Source: Collinsella aerofaciens
Lineage (GTDB): Bacteria > Actinomycetota > Coriobacteriia > Coriobacteriales > Coriobacteriaceae
Reading direction: 5' to 3'
DNA: 40,017 bases
NCBI RefSeq assembly: GCF_005844325.1
Contig: NZ_SPFY01000020.1
Location: 1-40,017, forward strand
The notes beneath the pieces are model-generated. The model searched no databases, had not been told where the DNA came from, and saw nothing but the letters and a program-made list of their open reading frames with translations. Positions 9,017-16,780 of the stretch are shown here, piece after piece (position 1 is the stretch's first letter; each line of letters starts with the position of its first letter). A program made the position numbers and the translations under genes.

Positions 9017-9036
9017 CGGAGTTTATAAACCAAGCG

Positions 9037-9068
9037 AAGGGGGCGGCCCAGGCGGGTCGCCACCTTTC
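9037..9068. terminator. Weak terminator between convergent genes
   Basis: AAGGGGGCG (9037-9045) pairs with CGCCACCTT (9058-9066) with one mismatch, followed by TTCTTGT. The only terminator-like structure in the 78-base convergent gap. Confidence 0.5.
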
Positions 9069-9094
9069 TTGTCCCAAAAATATACTGAGGTTGG

Positions 9095-10543
9095 TTAGCG
9101 GCGTTCGAGGACCGCTACGGTTTCGGTGTGGTCGGTGTGAGGGAACATGTCGACGGGCGTGATCTTGAGCAGGCGATAGCCTCCGTCGAGGAGCTGATGC
9201 AGGTCGCGCTCTTGAGTCACGGGGTTGCAGCTGATATAGGTGATGCGGCGCGGCTTAAGTGCGCAGGCAGCTTCGAGGAACTCGGGGGTGGATCCGGCAC
9301 GCGGCGGGTCGATGGAAAGGACATCGATCCGCTCGTTGTTGTCGGCGGCATCTAGGATGTAATCGGTGGCATCGTCGGCCATAAACCAAGCGCTGCGGGT
9401 GAGGCCGTTGAGCTCGGCATTGCGGCGTGCGTCGGCAATGCCCGCCGGGTTGCGCTCCACACCGAGCAGCATGATGCCGATCCCCTTGTTCTGGGCATCT
9501 TTAGCTGCGCAAAGACCGATGGTGCCGCTGCCGCAGTAAGCATCCATAAGCACATCGCCCTGGTGCAGATCCATGCCGTCGATAGCGAGCTGATAGAGCA
9601 GCTCGGTCTGCTGCGGATTGGTCTGATAGAACGCGGTAGGGGAGATATCGAATTCGCAACCGAGCAGCTGGTCGCGCATGCACTCGGCGCCATATACAAT
9701 GCGGGTTGCCTCGCCGAGGATGGCGTTGCCGGGACGTCCGTTGATGTTTTGGGCGACGGTGACGATGTGCGGATTGAGTGCGGCGACAGCCTCAAAGAAC
9801 TCCTGCGCATGCGGCAAGTCGCGCTGAGCGGTCACGAGCGTGACCATGACCTGGTCGGTACGCCAGCCGCAGCGAACGACGGCATAGCGAAGCAAGCCCA
9901 GATGCTTGTCCTCGTTAAAGGCGGGAATGCGCAGGCGCTCAGCCTCACGCGCGATGCCGTTGAGAATCTGACGGGCACCCGGCGCCTCGACAGGACACTC
10001 GGGTACGGCAACGATCCTGTGCGTGCCGCGCTCAAAGAAACCGCAACGGACAGTGCCCTCCCTACCGGGAGCAAAGGGAGTGGCAGCCTTATGACGAAAG
10101 CCACGCGGCGCAGGATATTTACCCGGATCGCCCAGGGTCACGCCCATACCGCGAATAGAATCAACGGCGATACCCTCACGCTCACAGAGCGAAGCAAAAA
10201 GCTCCTCCATAGCAGCCTGCTTGGCGGCGAGCTGCTTCTTGTAAGGAAGATTGAGCGCCGTGCACCCACCGCAAGCTTTCATGATCGAACAGGGGGACTT
10301 GGGGTCCACAGCCTTACGCGCAGACGAAACCCGATCTTTATGCGAGCGCTTGGAGCGAGTCTGAGATGCCTTATCCTCGTTCCGACGAGAGCCGGGACGC
10401 TTGGCCTTAGCCTTGCCCTTGGCCGACTTACCCTTCGCGTCCTGAGACGACTTGGATTTCTGAGAAGATTTTTTCTCCTCTGACCCCTCAGCCGCCTCGA
10501 TCAAAGCACGACGAGCCTTACGCTCCGCACGAGATTCTGCCAT
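9095..10543 (-). CDS. 23S rRNA (uracil-5-)-methyltransferase, RlmCD/RumA type
   Basis: 482 residues, RNA m5U methyltransferase of the TrmA/RlmD/RlmCD group. A [4Fe-4S] site is formed by C85, C91, C94 (C-x5-CGGC) and probably C183 (VPECPVE). SAM motif DAYCGSGTIGL, then IDPPRAG, and the catalytic SCNP cysteine near the end; the closing Glu is in HTETVAVLERR. In Gram-positives a single RlmCD protein often modifies U747 and U1939, so the target is inferred. Odd feature: the usual N-terminal TRAM RNA-binding domain is absent. In its place residues 1-80 are Lys/Arg/Ser/Ala-rich low complexity, which may bind RNA instead. Start ATG 10543. Divergent from the amino-acid transporter operon. Confidence 0.88.
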   Translation of the reverse strand: MAESRAERKARRALIEAAEGSEEKKSSQKSKSSQDAKGKSAKGKAKAKRPGSRRNEDKASQTRSKRSHKDRVSSARKAVDPKSPCSIMKACGGCTALNLPYKKQLAAKQAAMEELFASLCEREGIAVDSIRGMGVTLGDPGKYPAPRGFRHKAATPFAPGREGTVRCGFFERGTHRIVAVPECPVEAPGARQILNGIAREAERLRIPAFNEDKHLGLLRYAVVRCGWRTDQVMVTLVTAQRDLPHAQEFFEAVAALNPHIVTVAQNINGRPGNAILGEATRIVYGAECMRDQLLGCEFDISPTAFYQTNPQQTELLYQLAIDGMDLHQGDVLMDAYCGSGTIGLCAAKDAQNKGIGIMLLGVERNPAGIADARRNAELNGLTRSAWFMADDATDYILDAADNNERIDVLSIDPPRAGSTPEFLEAACALKPRRITYISCNPVTQERDLHQLLDGGYRLLKITPVDMFPHTDHTETVAVLERR

Positions 10544-10650
10544 GAATTAACCCCACTAATTTACAAATTGAAAGCTGAAAGCATTGTACCGTGCCAAGCT
10601 AGCGGACGATATACAAGCGCCTATTTCATGTCAGTGATAAGTCCAACGAT

Positions 10651-10801
10651 GTTTGCCCGGCGTGGGCGGGGAGCGGCGCGTAATTAAGTTTATCGCGAGT
10701 TCCGCACGCAAAGGAAAGCACTTAATGTGCTTTCCGTCTTGCGCAGGACTGTAGAGCAGGAAACTTAATTACGCGCCGCTCCCCGCCCACGCTGGGCAAA
10801 C
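10651..10801. repeat. 151-base cruciform-like palindromic element
   Basis: Two 41-base arms (10651-10691 and 10761-10801) are complementary with one mismatch (a G-T pair in RNA). The outer half of the arms is very GC-rich, the inner ends are TAATTAAGTTT. The 69-base centre holds a nested perfect hairpin GGAAAGCAC / GTGCTTTCC (10713-10721, 10727-10735) flanked by CGCAA/TTGCG. It takes up most of the 349-base divergent gap 10544-10892. No coding frame lies inside; it resembles a MITE or REP-type element. Confidence 0.85.
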
Positions 10802-10807
10802 CCTCCC

Positions 10808-10836
10808 TTGTACTCCATCTCACTAAAGTGTATGAT
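10808..10836 (+). promoter_or_regulatory. Promoter of the amino-acid ABC transporter operon
   Basis: TTGTAC (10808-10813), 17-base spacer, TATGAT (10831-10836). Transcription should begin near 10843, about 50 bases before the start codon. Confidence 0.65.
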
Positions 10837-10874
10837 TCTGGACGTTACACGAATCACTTTACTTAACTAAAGTG
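10821..10874 (+). promoter_or_regulatory. Repeated ACTAAAGTG sites, candidate operator
   Basis: ACTAAAGTG occurs at 10822-10830, between the -35 and -10 boxes, and again at 10866-10874. The second copy forms an inverted repeat CACTTTA-N6-TAAAGTG (10855-10861, 10868-10874) in the 5' leader. Placement on and just after the promoter fits repressor binding. The regulator is not identified. Confidence 0.55.
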
Positions 10875-10892
10875 CCATCAAGGGGGGATACC

Positions 10893-11753
10893 ATGAACAC
10901 CGATATGTCTCGTCGTCAGTTTGTTGGTCTAGCCGGCTCGCTCGCCACGGTGCTTGGCCTTGGTCTTGTCGGTTGCGGCGGTGGTGCCGGCAAGGGCTCC
11001 GCTGCTGGCTCTGCCGCGGCCAAGGATGTGAAGGGTGCTGCGGAGTCCAAGAAGCTCGTGGTGGGCTTCGATAAGTCCTATCCTCCGTACGGCTTTGTGG
11101 GCGACGATGGCGAGTACACCGGCTTTGATCTCGATCTGGCCAAGGCTGTTGCCGATAAGCAGGACTGGGAGGTCAAATACGAGGCCATCGACTGGGACGC
11201 CAAGGATACGCTGCTTAACTCGGGCGCCATCAACTGCATCTGGAACGGCTTTACCATGGAGGGTCGCGAGGACGACTACACGTTCTCCGAGCCGTACATG
11301 CTCAACGAGCAGGTGCTGGTGGTCAAGAAGGATGCGGGCATCAAGAGCTGGGACGATCTTGCCGGCAAGACTGTGATTACCCAGACTGATTCCGCTGCGC
11401 AGGACGTGCTTGAGGGTGATCAGAAGGACCTGGCAGCGACGTTTGCCACGCTCGACACGATCGGCGAGTACAACACGGCCTTTATGCAGCTCGAGAGCGG
11501 CGCGGTCGATGCCGTGGCGTGCGATCTTTCGATTGCCCAGTATCAGCTTGCCGCCAAGCCCGATGCCTATACGCAGCTTGATGAGCCGCTGTCCAGCGAG
11601 CACTACGCCGTTGGCTTTAAGAAGGGCGACACCAAGTCGGCCGATGCTGTAGCCGAGTCGCTCAAGGCGCTCTACGAGGACGGCACGGTCAAGGACCTGT
11701 GCGACAAGTATTCAAGCTATGGTCTATCTTTCGATAATTGGGTGCTCAAGTAA
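10893..11753 (+). CDS. Polar amino-acid ABC transporter, substrate-binding lipoprotein
   Basis: 286 residues, SBP_bac_3 family. The N-terminus combines a twin-arginine motif (SRRQFVGLAG) with a hydrophobic stretch and a lipobox (GLVGC), so it is probably exported folded by Tat and anchored by lipid. The mature domain begins after a Gly/Ala/Ser-rich linker at about 32-55; KLVVGFDKSYPPYGFVGDDGEYTGFDLDLAKAV is the family start motif, and NGFTMEGREDDYTFSEPYM is the usual hinge-ligand region. Start ATG 10893 follows AGGGGGGAT. The ligand is a polar amino acid (glutamine, cystine or similar), not resolvable here. First gene of a three-gene operon; its stop overlaps the permease start by one base (TAATG). 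Confidence 0.9.
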   Translation: MNTDMSRRQFVGLAGSLATVLGLGLVGCGGGAGKGSAAGSAAAKDVKGAAESKKLVVGFDKSYPPYGFVGDDGEYTGFDLDLAKAVADKQDWEVKYEAIDWDAKDTLLNSGAINCIWNGFTMEGREDDYTFSEPYMLNEQVLVVKKDAGIKSWDDLAGKTVITQTDSAAQDVLEGDQKDLAATFATLDTIGEYNTAFMQLESGAVDAVACDLSIAQYQLAAKPDAYTQLDEPLSSEHYAVGFKKGDTKSADAVAESLKALYEDGTVKDLCDKYSSYGLSFDNWVLK

Positions 11754-12406
11754 TGTCTATTCAGGTCATGATGCAGATGCTTGGCCAGGGATTCTTGGTC
11801 AGTTTGCAGTTGTTTGTGCTGACACTGCTGGGGTCGATTCCGCTGGGAATCCCCGTGGCGTTTATGCGCATGAGCAAAATCGCGCCGCTTCGCTGGATTG
11901 CGCGCATCTACATTTCGGTCATGCGCGGTACGCCGCTCATGCTGCAGATGTTTGCCATCTACTTTGCCCCGTACTACGTGTTTGGCATTTCGCTCACGCC
12001 CGATTCCAAGTGGACGGCGTGCGTCGTGGCGTTCATCATCAACTACGCCGGTTACTTTGCCGAGATCTATCGCTCGGGCTTGCAGTCCATTCCGCGCGGT
12101 CAATACGAGGCTGCCGAGGTGCTGGGCTATTCGCGCGTGCAGACGTTTCTGTATATCGTGATGCCGCAGGTCGCCAAGCGTATTCTGCCGGCGATGGGCA
12201 ACGAGATCATCACGCTGGTCAAGGACACGTCGCTGGCGTTTGCCATTGGCGTGGGTGAGATGTTCTCGACGGCCAAGGCGCTGGTCGCCTCGCAGGTGAG
12301 CATGGTGCCGTTTGCGATCGCGGCGCTAATCTACTGGGTCTTTAACTTCGTCGTCGAGATGCTGCTGGGCGCTGCCGAAAAGAAGCTGGACTATTACCAT
12401 GACTAA
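11753..12406 (+). CDS. Polar amino-acid ABC transporter, permease
   Basis: 217 residues, HisM/GlnP family with about five membrane segments. The EAA loop that docks the ATPase is clear: SGLQSIPRGQYEAAEVLGYS. VMRGTPLMLQMF and LVKDTSLAFAIGVGEM are also typical of this family. Start ATG 11753 shares one base with the stop of the binding-protein gene, and its end overlaps the ATPase gene by 8 bases, showing translational coupling. Likely works as a homodimer because the operon has only one permease. Confidence 0.93.
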   Translation: MSIQVMMQMLGQGFLVSLQLFVLTLLGSIPLGIPVAFMRMSKIAPLRWIARIYISVMRGTPLMLQMFAIYFAPYYVFGISLTPDSKWTACVVAFIINYAGYFAEIYRSGLQSIPRGQYEAAEVLGYSRVQTFLYIVMPQVAKRILPAMGNEIITLVKDTSLAFAIGVGEMFSTAKALVASQVSMVPFAIAALIYWVFNFVVEMLLGAAEKKLDYYHD

Positions 12407-13163
12407 CTCAGTGATGAAAATCGAAAGCGCGCGCAAGGCGTTTGGCGGCAATGAGGTGCTCAAGGATATCTCGCTCGAGGTCAAGCGTGGCGAGGTCGTG
12501 GCGATTATCGGGCCTTCGGGTGGCGGCAAGTCCACGCTGCTGCGGTGTGCCACGCTGCTCGAGACACTCGACGGAGGCTCACTCTCGTTTGGTGACCTTG
12601 CCGTTGCGACGGATGCGGGTTCGGGCGCGGTCTATGCGAAGGGCGATGTGCCCAAGCGGGCACGCTCGCGATTCGGCCTGGTGTTCCAAAATTACAACCT
12701 GTTCCCGCACTATACCGTGATGAAAAACATCATCGATGCTCCGATTCGCGTGCTCAAGCGCCCGCGCGAGCAGGCTGAAGCACGTGCGCGTGAGTTGATC
12801 GCGCAGATGGGGCTTACGGGCAACGAGAACAAGGTGCCATGTGAGCTTTCGGGCGGTCAACAACAGCGTGTGAGTATCGCCCGCGCCTTGGCGCTCGATC
12901 CGGAGATCCTGTTCTTTGATGAGCCGACTTCGGCGCTCGATCCCGAGCTGACGGCCGAGGTGCTGCGTGTCATTAAAGACCTTGCCGCGCAGAATATGAC
13001 GATGGTGATCGTGACCCATGCGATGCAGTTTGCGCGCGATGTTGCCGACCGCGTGATCTTTATGGACGGCGGTCGCATTGTCGAGGAGGGTCCTGCCGAG
13101 CAGGTTATCGACCATCCGCGTGAGCAGCGCACCCGTGAGTTCTTGAGCCGTATCGAGGGATAG
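12399..13163 (+). CDS. Polar amino-acid ABC transporter, ATPase
   Basis: 254 residues, GlnQ family. Walker A is GPSGGGKST, Q-loop is in LVFQNYNLFPHYTV, signature is LSGGQQQR, Walker B is ILFFDEPTSALD and the H-loop is in VTHAMQFARD. A run of about 20 residues between the first strands (ATDAGSGAVYAKGDVPKRARSR) is slightly longer than in E. coli GlnQ. Starts inside the permease gene and is followed by a terminator at 13197. Confidence 0.95.
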   Translation: MTNSVMKIESARKAFGGNEVLKDISLEVKRGEVVAIIGPSGGGKSTLLRCATLLETLDGGSLSFGDLAVATDAGSGAVYAKGDVPKRARSRFGLVFQNYNLFPHYTVMKNIIDAPIRVLKRPREQAEARARELIAQMGLTGNENKVPCELSGGQQQRVSIARALALDPEILFFDEPTSALDPELTAEVLRVIKDLAAQNMTMVIVTHAMQFARDVADRVIFMDGGRIVEEGPAEQVIDHPREQRTREFLSRIEG

Positions 13164-13196
13164 GCTCAGGTATTTACTCAACTATTAATTGAGGCG

Positions 13197-13234
13197 AAGC
13201 CGCCGCAGGTCTTACGGTCTGTGGCGGCTTTTTG
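13197..13234 (+). terminator. Terminator of the amino-acid transporter operon
   Basis: Stem 13197-13208 with 13219-13230 (12 bp with one G-T pair) followed by TTTTTG. Confidence 0.88.
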
Positions 13235-13473
13235 TTTGCATCGACGGGGTTCAATAATCGCCTCACAAGCTTGTCTCTTCCTCTCGCCGCCTGTATTCAT
13301 ACGTGCGCCGAAAGGTATGCATGGACAGCCGCCCGTGAGGGTAGGGTGGTGGCATAGGACATTTGGAGGGTGAGTCGGCTCGGCTGCCGACCATGCTGCT
13401 CCCGGGATGGCACCGACCGCGAACTCTCCCCGTTGGCGTCGCGCATTGCGCGCGGCCCTGCAAGGAGGTCATC
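13235..13473 (+). other. Leader region of the EF-G-like gene, no gene seen
   Basis: 239 bases with no supported gene. It holds a short hairpin GTCGGC/GCCGAC near 13374-13391 and ends with AAGGAGG (13462-13468), the ribosome binding site of the next gene. An open frame runs through part of it in phase with the EF-G-like gene from 13363 but lacks a ribosome site and family similarity. I recognised no riboswitch class. Confidence 0.4.
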
Positions 13474-15549
13474 ATGGGTGCTCCCAAGACCGGTAACGTA
13501 AGGAACGTGGTGCTCGTAGGCCAAGGCGGGGTGGGCAAGACCTCACTCGCCGAGGCCATGCTCCACCTTTCTGGCAAGACTGCCCGCCTGGGCGGCCACG
13601 ACGGCACCAAGCCCACGCTCGACTATGACCCCGAAGAGGTCAAGCGTGCGTTTTCCATCTCGACGACCATTGCGCCGATCGACTGGAAGGGCGCGCGCAT
13701 CAATGTGCTCGATGCCCCGTGCTATCCCGATTTTATCGGCGACGCCTTTGCCGCGATGAGCGTCTGCGAGACGGCTCTGTTTGTGGTCGACGCCGAGGCC
13801 GGCCCGCAGCCTACGACGGTTAAGCTCTGGTATGCCGCCGAGGACCTGCGCCTGGCGCGTGCGGTGTTCGTAAACCGCCTGTCGCGCTCCGAGGCCAGCT
13901 TTACGACCACAATGGACCTGCTGCAGGAGCGCTTTGGCACGCGCCTGGGCGCCGTGACCCTTCCCTGGGGCGAGGGCGAGGACTTTGACGGCATCATCGA
14001 CCTAGTGCGCATGAAGGCGCGCCATTGCAACGGCACCGAAGCCGTTGAGTCGGAGATTCCCGAGGAGTATCGTACCCAGGCCGAGGAGGCCCATGACCAT
14101 CTGTGCGAGCTGGTGGCCGAGGCTGATGACGAACTGATGATGAAGTACTTGGAAGGCGAGGAGACGCTGACGCAGGAGGAGCTTGAAGGTCTGCTGTCGA
14201 AGGCGATCGCCGAGCGCATCTTTGTGCCGGTCTTTGCGGGCGATTGCATTAAGGAGCAGGGCGTCAACTCGCTGATGGACGACATCGCCACGTACTTCCC
14301 GGCGCCGACGGACTACGGCGAGATGCCACTCATCGACGGCGATTCGCTTAAGATCTCGAGTGACGATGACCGTCCGGTGGCATTTGTGTTTAAGACCCTG
14401 GCCGATCCGCAGCAGGGCCGCATCAGCTTTATCAAGGTGCTGACGGGCACGCTTGAGCCGGGCCTTGAGCTGATCAACGCGCGTACCCGCAAGAGCGATC
14501 GTCTGGCTCACCTGTATGTGATGTGCGGCCGCGACATGACCGAGGTCGGTCACGCCTATGCCGGCGACATTATCGTGGCGCCCAAGTTGGCGGCAGAGAC
14601 GGGTGACACGCTCTCCATTACCGGTAAGGTCGAGGCAGCGGCGTTTAAGTTTCCCAACTCGCAGTATCGCATTGCCATCGAGGCCGAGAACCGCGGCGAC
14701 GAAGAGAAGCTCTACACGTTTATCGAAAAGGCCTGCAAGGCCGATCCGACCATGAGCATCGACCGCGACGAGGAGACCGGCCAGACTATCATCTCCGCCG
14801 TGGGTGAGGCACAGGTTTCGGTGCTGCTCAACCGTTTGGAGGATCGCACCAAGGTCGTGGCCAAAAGCGTGCCGATCCGCATTCCGTATCGCGAGACCAT
14901 CCGCCGCACGGCGAGTGCCCAGGGCCGCCACAAGAAGCAGACTGGCGGTGCCGGTCAGTATGGCGACTGCTGGCTGCGCGTTGAGCCGCTCATTGGGCCC
15001 GACGGCACGAGCGATGGCTATGAGTTTGTGGACGAGGTCGTAGGCGGCCGTATTCCGCGCTCGCTGATCCCCGCTGTGGACAAGGGTGTCCAGGAGACCA
15101 TGAAGGACGGCATCATTGCCGGCTACCCGCTCACGGGCATTCGCGTGGCTGTGTACGACGGCTCGTATCACAGCGTCGACTCCAACGAGATGGCGTTCCG
15201 CGCGGCGGCTCGCATCGGCCTGCGCAAGGCATGCGCCGATGCCGACCCGGTGGTGCTGGAGCCCATCGAGGAAATCACGGTGACTATCCCCGAGAGCTAC
15301 GCCGGCGCCGTGATGGGCGACATCTCGGCCTCGCGCGGTCGCGTGACAGGCATGGAGACCGATGAGCGCGGCGACACCGTGGTCATCGCTCAAGCCCCGC
15401 TGGCTGAGCTGACGGATTACTCGACGCGCCTGCGCTCTATCACGCGCGGCACGGGTGACTTTACCATGAAGCCCGCCGGCTACGAGCAGGTTCCCTATGA
15501 CGTTCAGGCCAAGCTGGTCGAGCGCTATGAGGAGGGTCGCGCCAAGTAG
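13474..15549 (+). CDS. Elongation factor G-like GTPase (EF-G paralogue)
   Basis: 691 residues with the five-domain EF-G layout. The P-loop is GQGGVGKT at 16-23. Switch II is DAPCYPDF at 80-87 in place of DTPGHVDF, so the catalytic His is Tyr84. The guanine-specificity motif is NRLS at 134-137 in place of NKxD, losing the Asp that selects guanine. Domain IV is intact (GRHKKQTGGAGQYGDCWLRVEP) and the C-terminal domain closes with GYEQVPYDVQAKLVERYEEGRAK. This is the profile of FusA2-type EF-G-like proteins of Actinobacteria, which are not the main translocase; the role is unknown. Start ATG 13474 is set by AAGGAGG. Stands alone, with a terminator at 15584. Confidence 0.9.
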   Translation: MGAPKTGNVRNVVLVGQGGVGKTSLAEAMLHLSGKTARLGGHDGTKPTLDYDPEEVKRAFSISTTIAPIDWKGARINVLDAPCYPDFIGDAFAAMSVCETALFVVDAEAGPQPTTVKLWYAAEDLRLARAVFVNRLSRSEASFTTTMDLLQERFGTRLGAVTLPWGEGEDFDGIIDLVRMKARHCNGTEAVESEIPEEYRTQAEEAHDHLCELVAEADDELMMKYLEGEETLTQEELEGLLSKAIAERIFVPVFAGDCIKEQGVNSLMDDIATYFPAPTDYGEMPLIDGDSLKISSDDDRPVAFVFKTLADPQQGRISFIKVLTGTLEPGLELINARTRKSDRLAHLYVMCGRDMTEVGHAYAGDIIVAPKLAAETGDTLSITGKVEAAAFKFPNSQYRIAIEAENRGDEEKLYTFIEKACKADPTMSIDRDEETGQTIISAVGEAQVSVLLNRLEDRTKVVAKSVPIRIPYRETIRRTASAQGRHKKQTGGAGQYGDCWLRVEPLIGPDGTSDGYEFVDEVVGGRIPRSLIPAVDKGVQETMKDGIIAGYPLTGIRVAVYDGSYHSVDSNEMAFRAAARIGLRKACADADPVVLEPIEEITVTIPESYAGAVMGDISASRGRVTGMETDERGDTVVIAQAPLAELTDYSTRLRSITRGTGDFTMKPAGYEQVPYDVQAKLVERYEEGRAK

Positions 15550-15583
15550 CGTGTGATTTTGCCTGCAATGTAGATGCTGACGA

Positions 15584-15619
15584 AAGGGCCGCCTTGGGTA
15601 ACCGCGGCGGCCCTTTTTG
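15584..15619 (+). terminator. Terminator after the EF-G-like gene
   Basis: Ten-bp stem AAGGGCCGCC / GGCGGCCCTT (15584-15593, 15606-15615) and a T run. It may also serve the convergent nuclease gene. Confidence 0.9.
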
Positions 15620-15677
15620 GTCCCTTGGGGACGGAGGAAAACGGATCATTTTAGGTTTTGGGGCAGCTTGGTCGGTC

Positions 15678-16661
15678 CTAGTCTCCCGAGGTCTGGTTGC
15701 GGCCGGTGGCGTAGTCGATTTGCACGTGCGGCTGCAGGTTGTAGCAATATACGTGGAAGCAGAGGGTCTTGCCGTGGTCCTCGACCGATTGCGCCTCAAG
15801 GCGCACACCGCGGCAGACAAGTTCCTCTTCGCTATACATGGGCGTGACGCGGTAGAGCACATGGTTGCCCGTGTCGCGGATGTAGCCGAGAATCTGCTCC
15901 TCAAACGGCAGCATGCCCGTTTCGTTGAGATAGCGCGTGCCGGTGAGGAGATTCTTGCGGTTGGCGTTTTCGCCGCAGAGCGACCAGGCGATAAGGTGGC
16001 AGCGGTTGTAGAGGCTCTGGCCCGGAATAAAGTCGTAGCGCTGCTGGCGCCATCCAGCGGGATGGATACGCGAGATATCGCCGCGCTCGCCTTGACCGAG
16101 TGATTCGGGGCCCACGCAGGCGAGCGCTTTGCGGGTGCGGCCCAGGCTGTCGAGCTTGGAGAACTTCTTAAAGCAGCCCTCTTCTGTAGCGCGCTCGTAT
16201 TCATCGAGCGTGAATGATGGTGTGCCGAGCGGGTGCGTGCTGTCGGCGCGCAGGGCAACATAGGGGTTGCCCGCGTAGTCGGGAATGCTGCTGAGGTATA
16301 CGCCGCGGGCGCGGTTGAGGTCGGGGTTTTCGACCTCGTCGATGGGGGTGGCGGCGCTGTCCGCGGAAGCGCCGTCGCCGGTGTCGGTTGCGGCGGAATC
16401 GGAGCCATCGCCAGGGTCCTGGCCGTTTTGAGGGTCCGAGGAGCTCGCCGTTCCCGATTCGAGCCGAGCGACCAGGTCCGCCTCGTCGTCGGTGCGGCTG
16501 GGACTTTCGTTTTGTTTCTCGGCCAGAGCTACCGCCTGCTCATCGCTTTGCGGCGACAGCAACTTGGGCGCTCCGTCGAGCGATCCCGTAAACAGCGCAA
16601 ACCCGAGCACCACGGCGGTGCCGATGGAAAGTACTTGCTTGTAGGCGGGCTTGCGCGACAT
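15678..16661 (-). CDS. DNA/RNA non-specific endonuclease, secreted or anchored
   Basis: 327 residues. Residues about 8-28 form a hydrophobic segment (VLSIGTAVVLGFALFTGSL), a signal peptide or membrane anchor, with no lipobox. Residues about 35-120 are acidic, Ser/Asp/Gly-rich and low-complexity, a likely surface linker. The nuclease domain follows: Y-NRCHLIAWSLCGENANRKNLLTGTRYLNETGMLPFE fits the beta-beta-alpha-metal nuclease family of streptococcal EndA/streptodornases, where the motif is (D/N)RGHL with a downstream Asn metal ligand. Here it is NRCHL: His is kept, Gly is Cys. Probably degrades extracellular DNA for nutrition, uptake or spread. Start ATG 16661; its ribosome site lies in a hairpin (see 16665). 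Confidence 0.8.
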   Translation of the reverse strand: MSRKPAYKQVLSIGTAVVLGFALFTGSLDGAPKLLSPQSDEQAVALAEKQNESPSRTDDEADLVARLESGTASSSDPQNGQDPGDGSDSAATDTGDGASADSAATPIDEVENPDLNRARGVYLSSIPDYAGNPYVALRADSTHPLGTPSFTLDEYERATEEGCFKKFSKLDSLGRTRKALACVGPESLGQGERGDISRIHPAGWRQQRYDFIPGQSLYNRCHLIAWSLCGENANRKNLLTGTRYLNETGMLPFEEQILGYIRDTGNHVLYRVTPMYSEEELVCRGVRLEAQSVEDHGKTLCFHVYCYNLQPHVQIDYATGRNQTSGD

Positions 16662-16664
16662 TGA

Positions 16665-16709
16665 GGCTCCTGGATGGACGGTTGGGAATCTACCAGTCTA
16701 GCAGGAGCC
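16665..16709 (-). promoter_or_regulatory. Hairpin enclosing the nuclease ribosome binding site
   Basis: On the reverse strand GGCTCCTG (16709-16702) pairs perfectly with CAGGAGCC (16672-16665). The second arm contains AGGAG, the Shine-Dalgarno sequence 6-7 bases before ATG 16661. The loop is 29 bases. Confidence 0.5.
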
Positions 16710-16780
16710 GGCAGGGGCCGTTCTGTCGAACAAATACTCAAGATTTGGGATAGACGCTACTGATTCATTTGTCCCGCGTT

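Noticed and set aside
9128-9355. Small forward genes inside the methyltransferase region
   Set aside because: Antisense shadows in a strongly supported reverse gene, no ribosome sites.
13235-13473. Riboswitch or small RNA in the EF-G-like leader
   Set aside because: Only short hairpins are visible and no known riboswitch core was recognised; left as unassigned leader.
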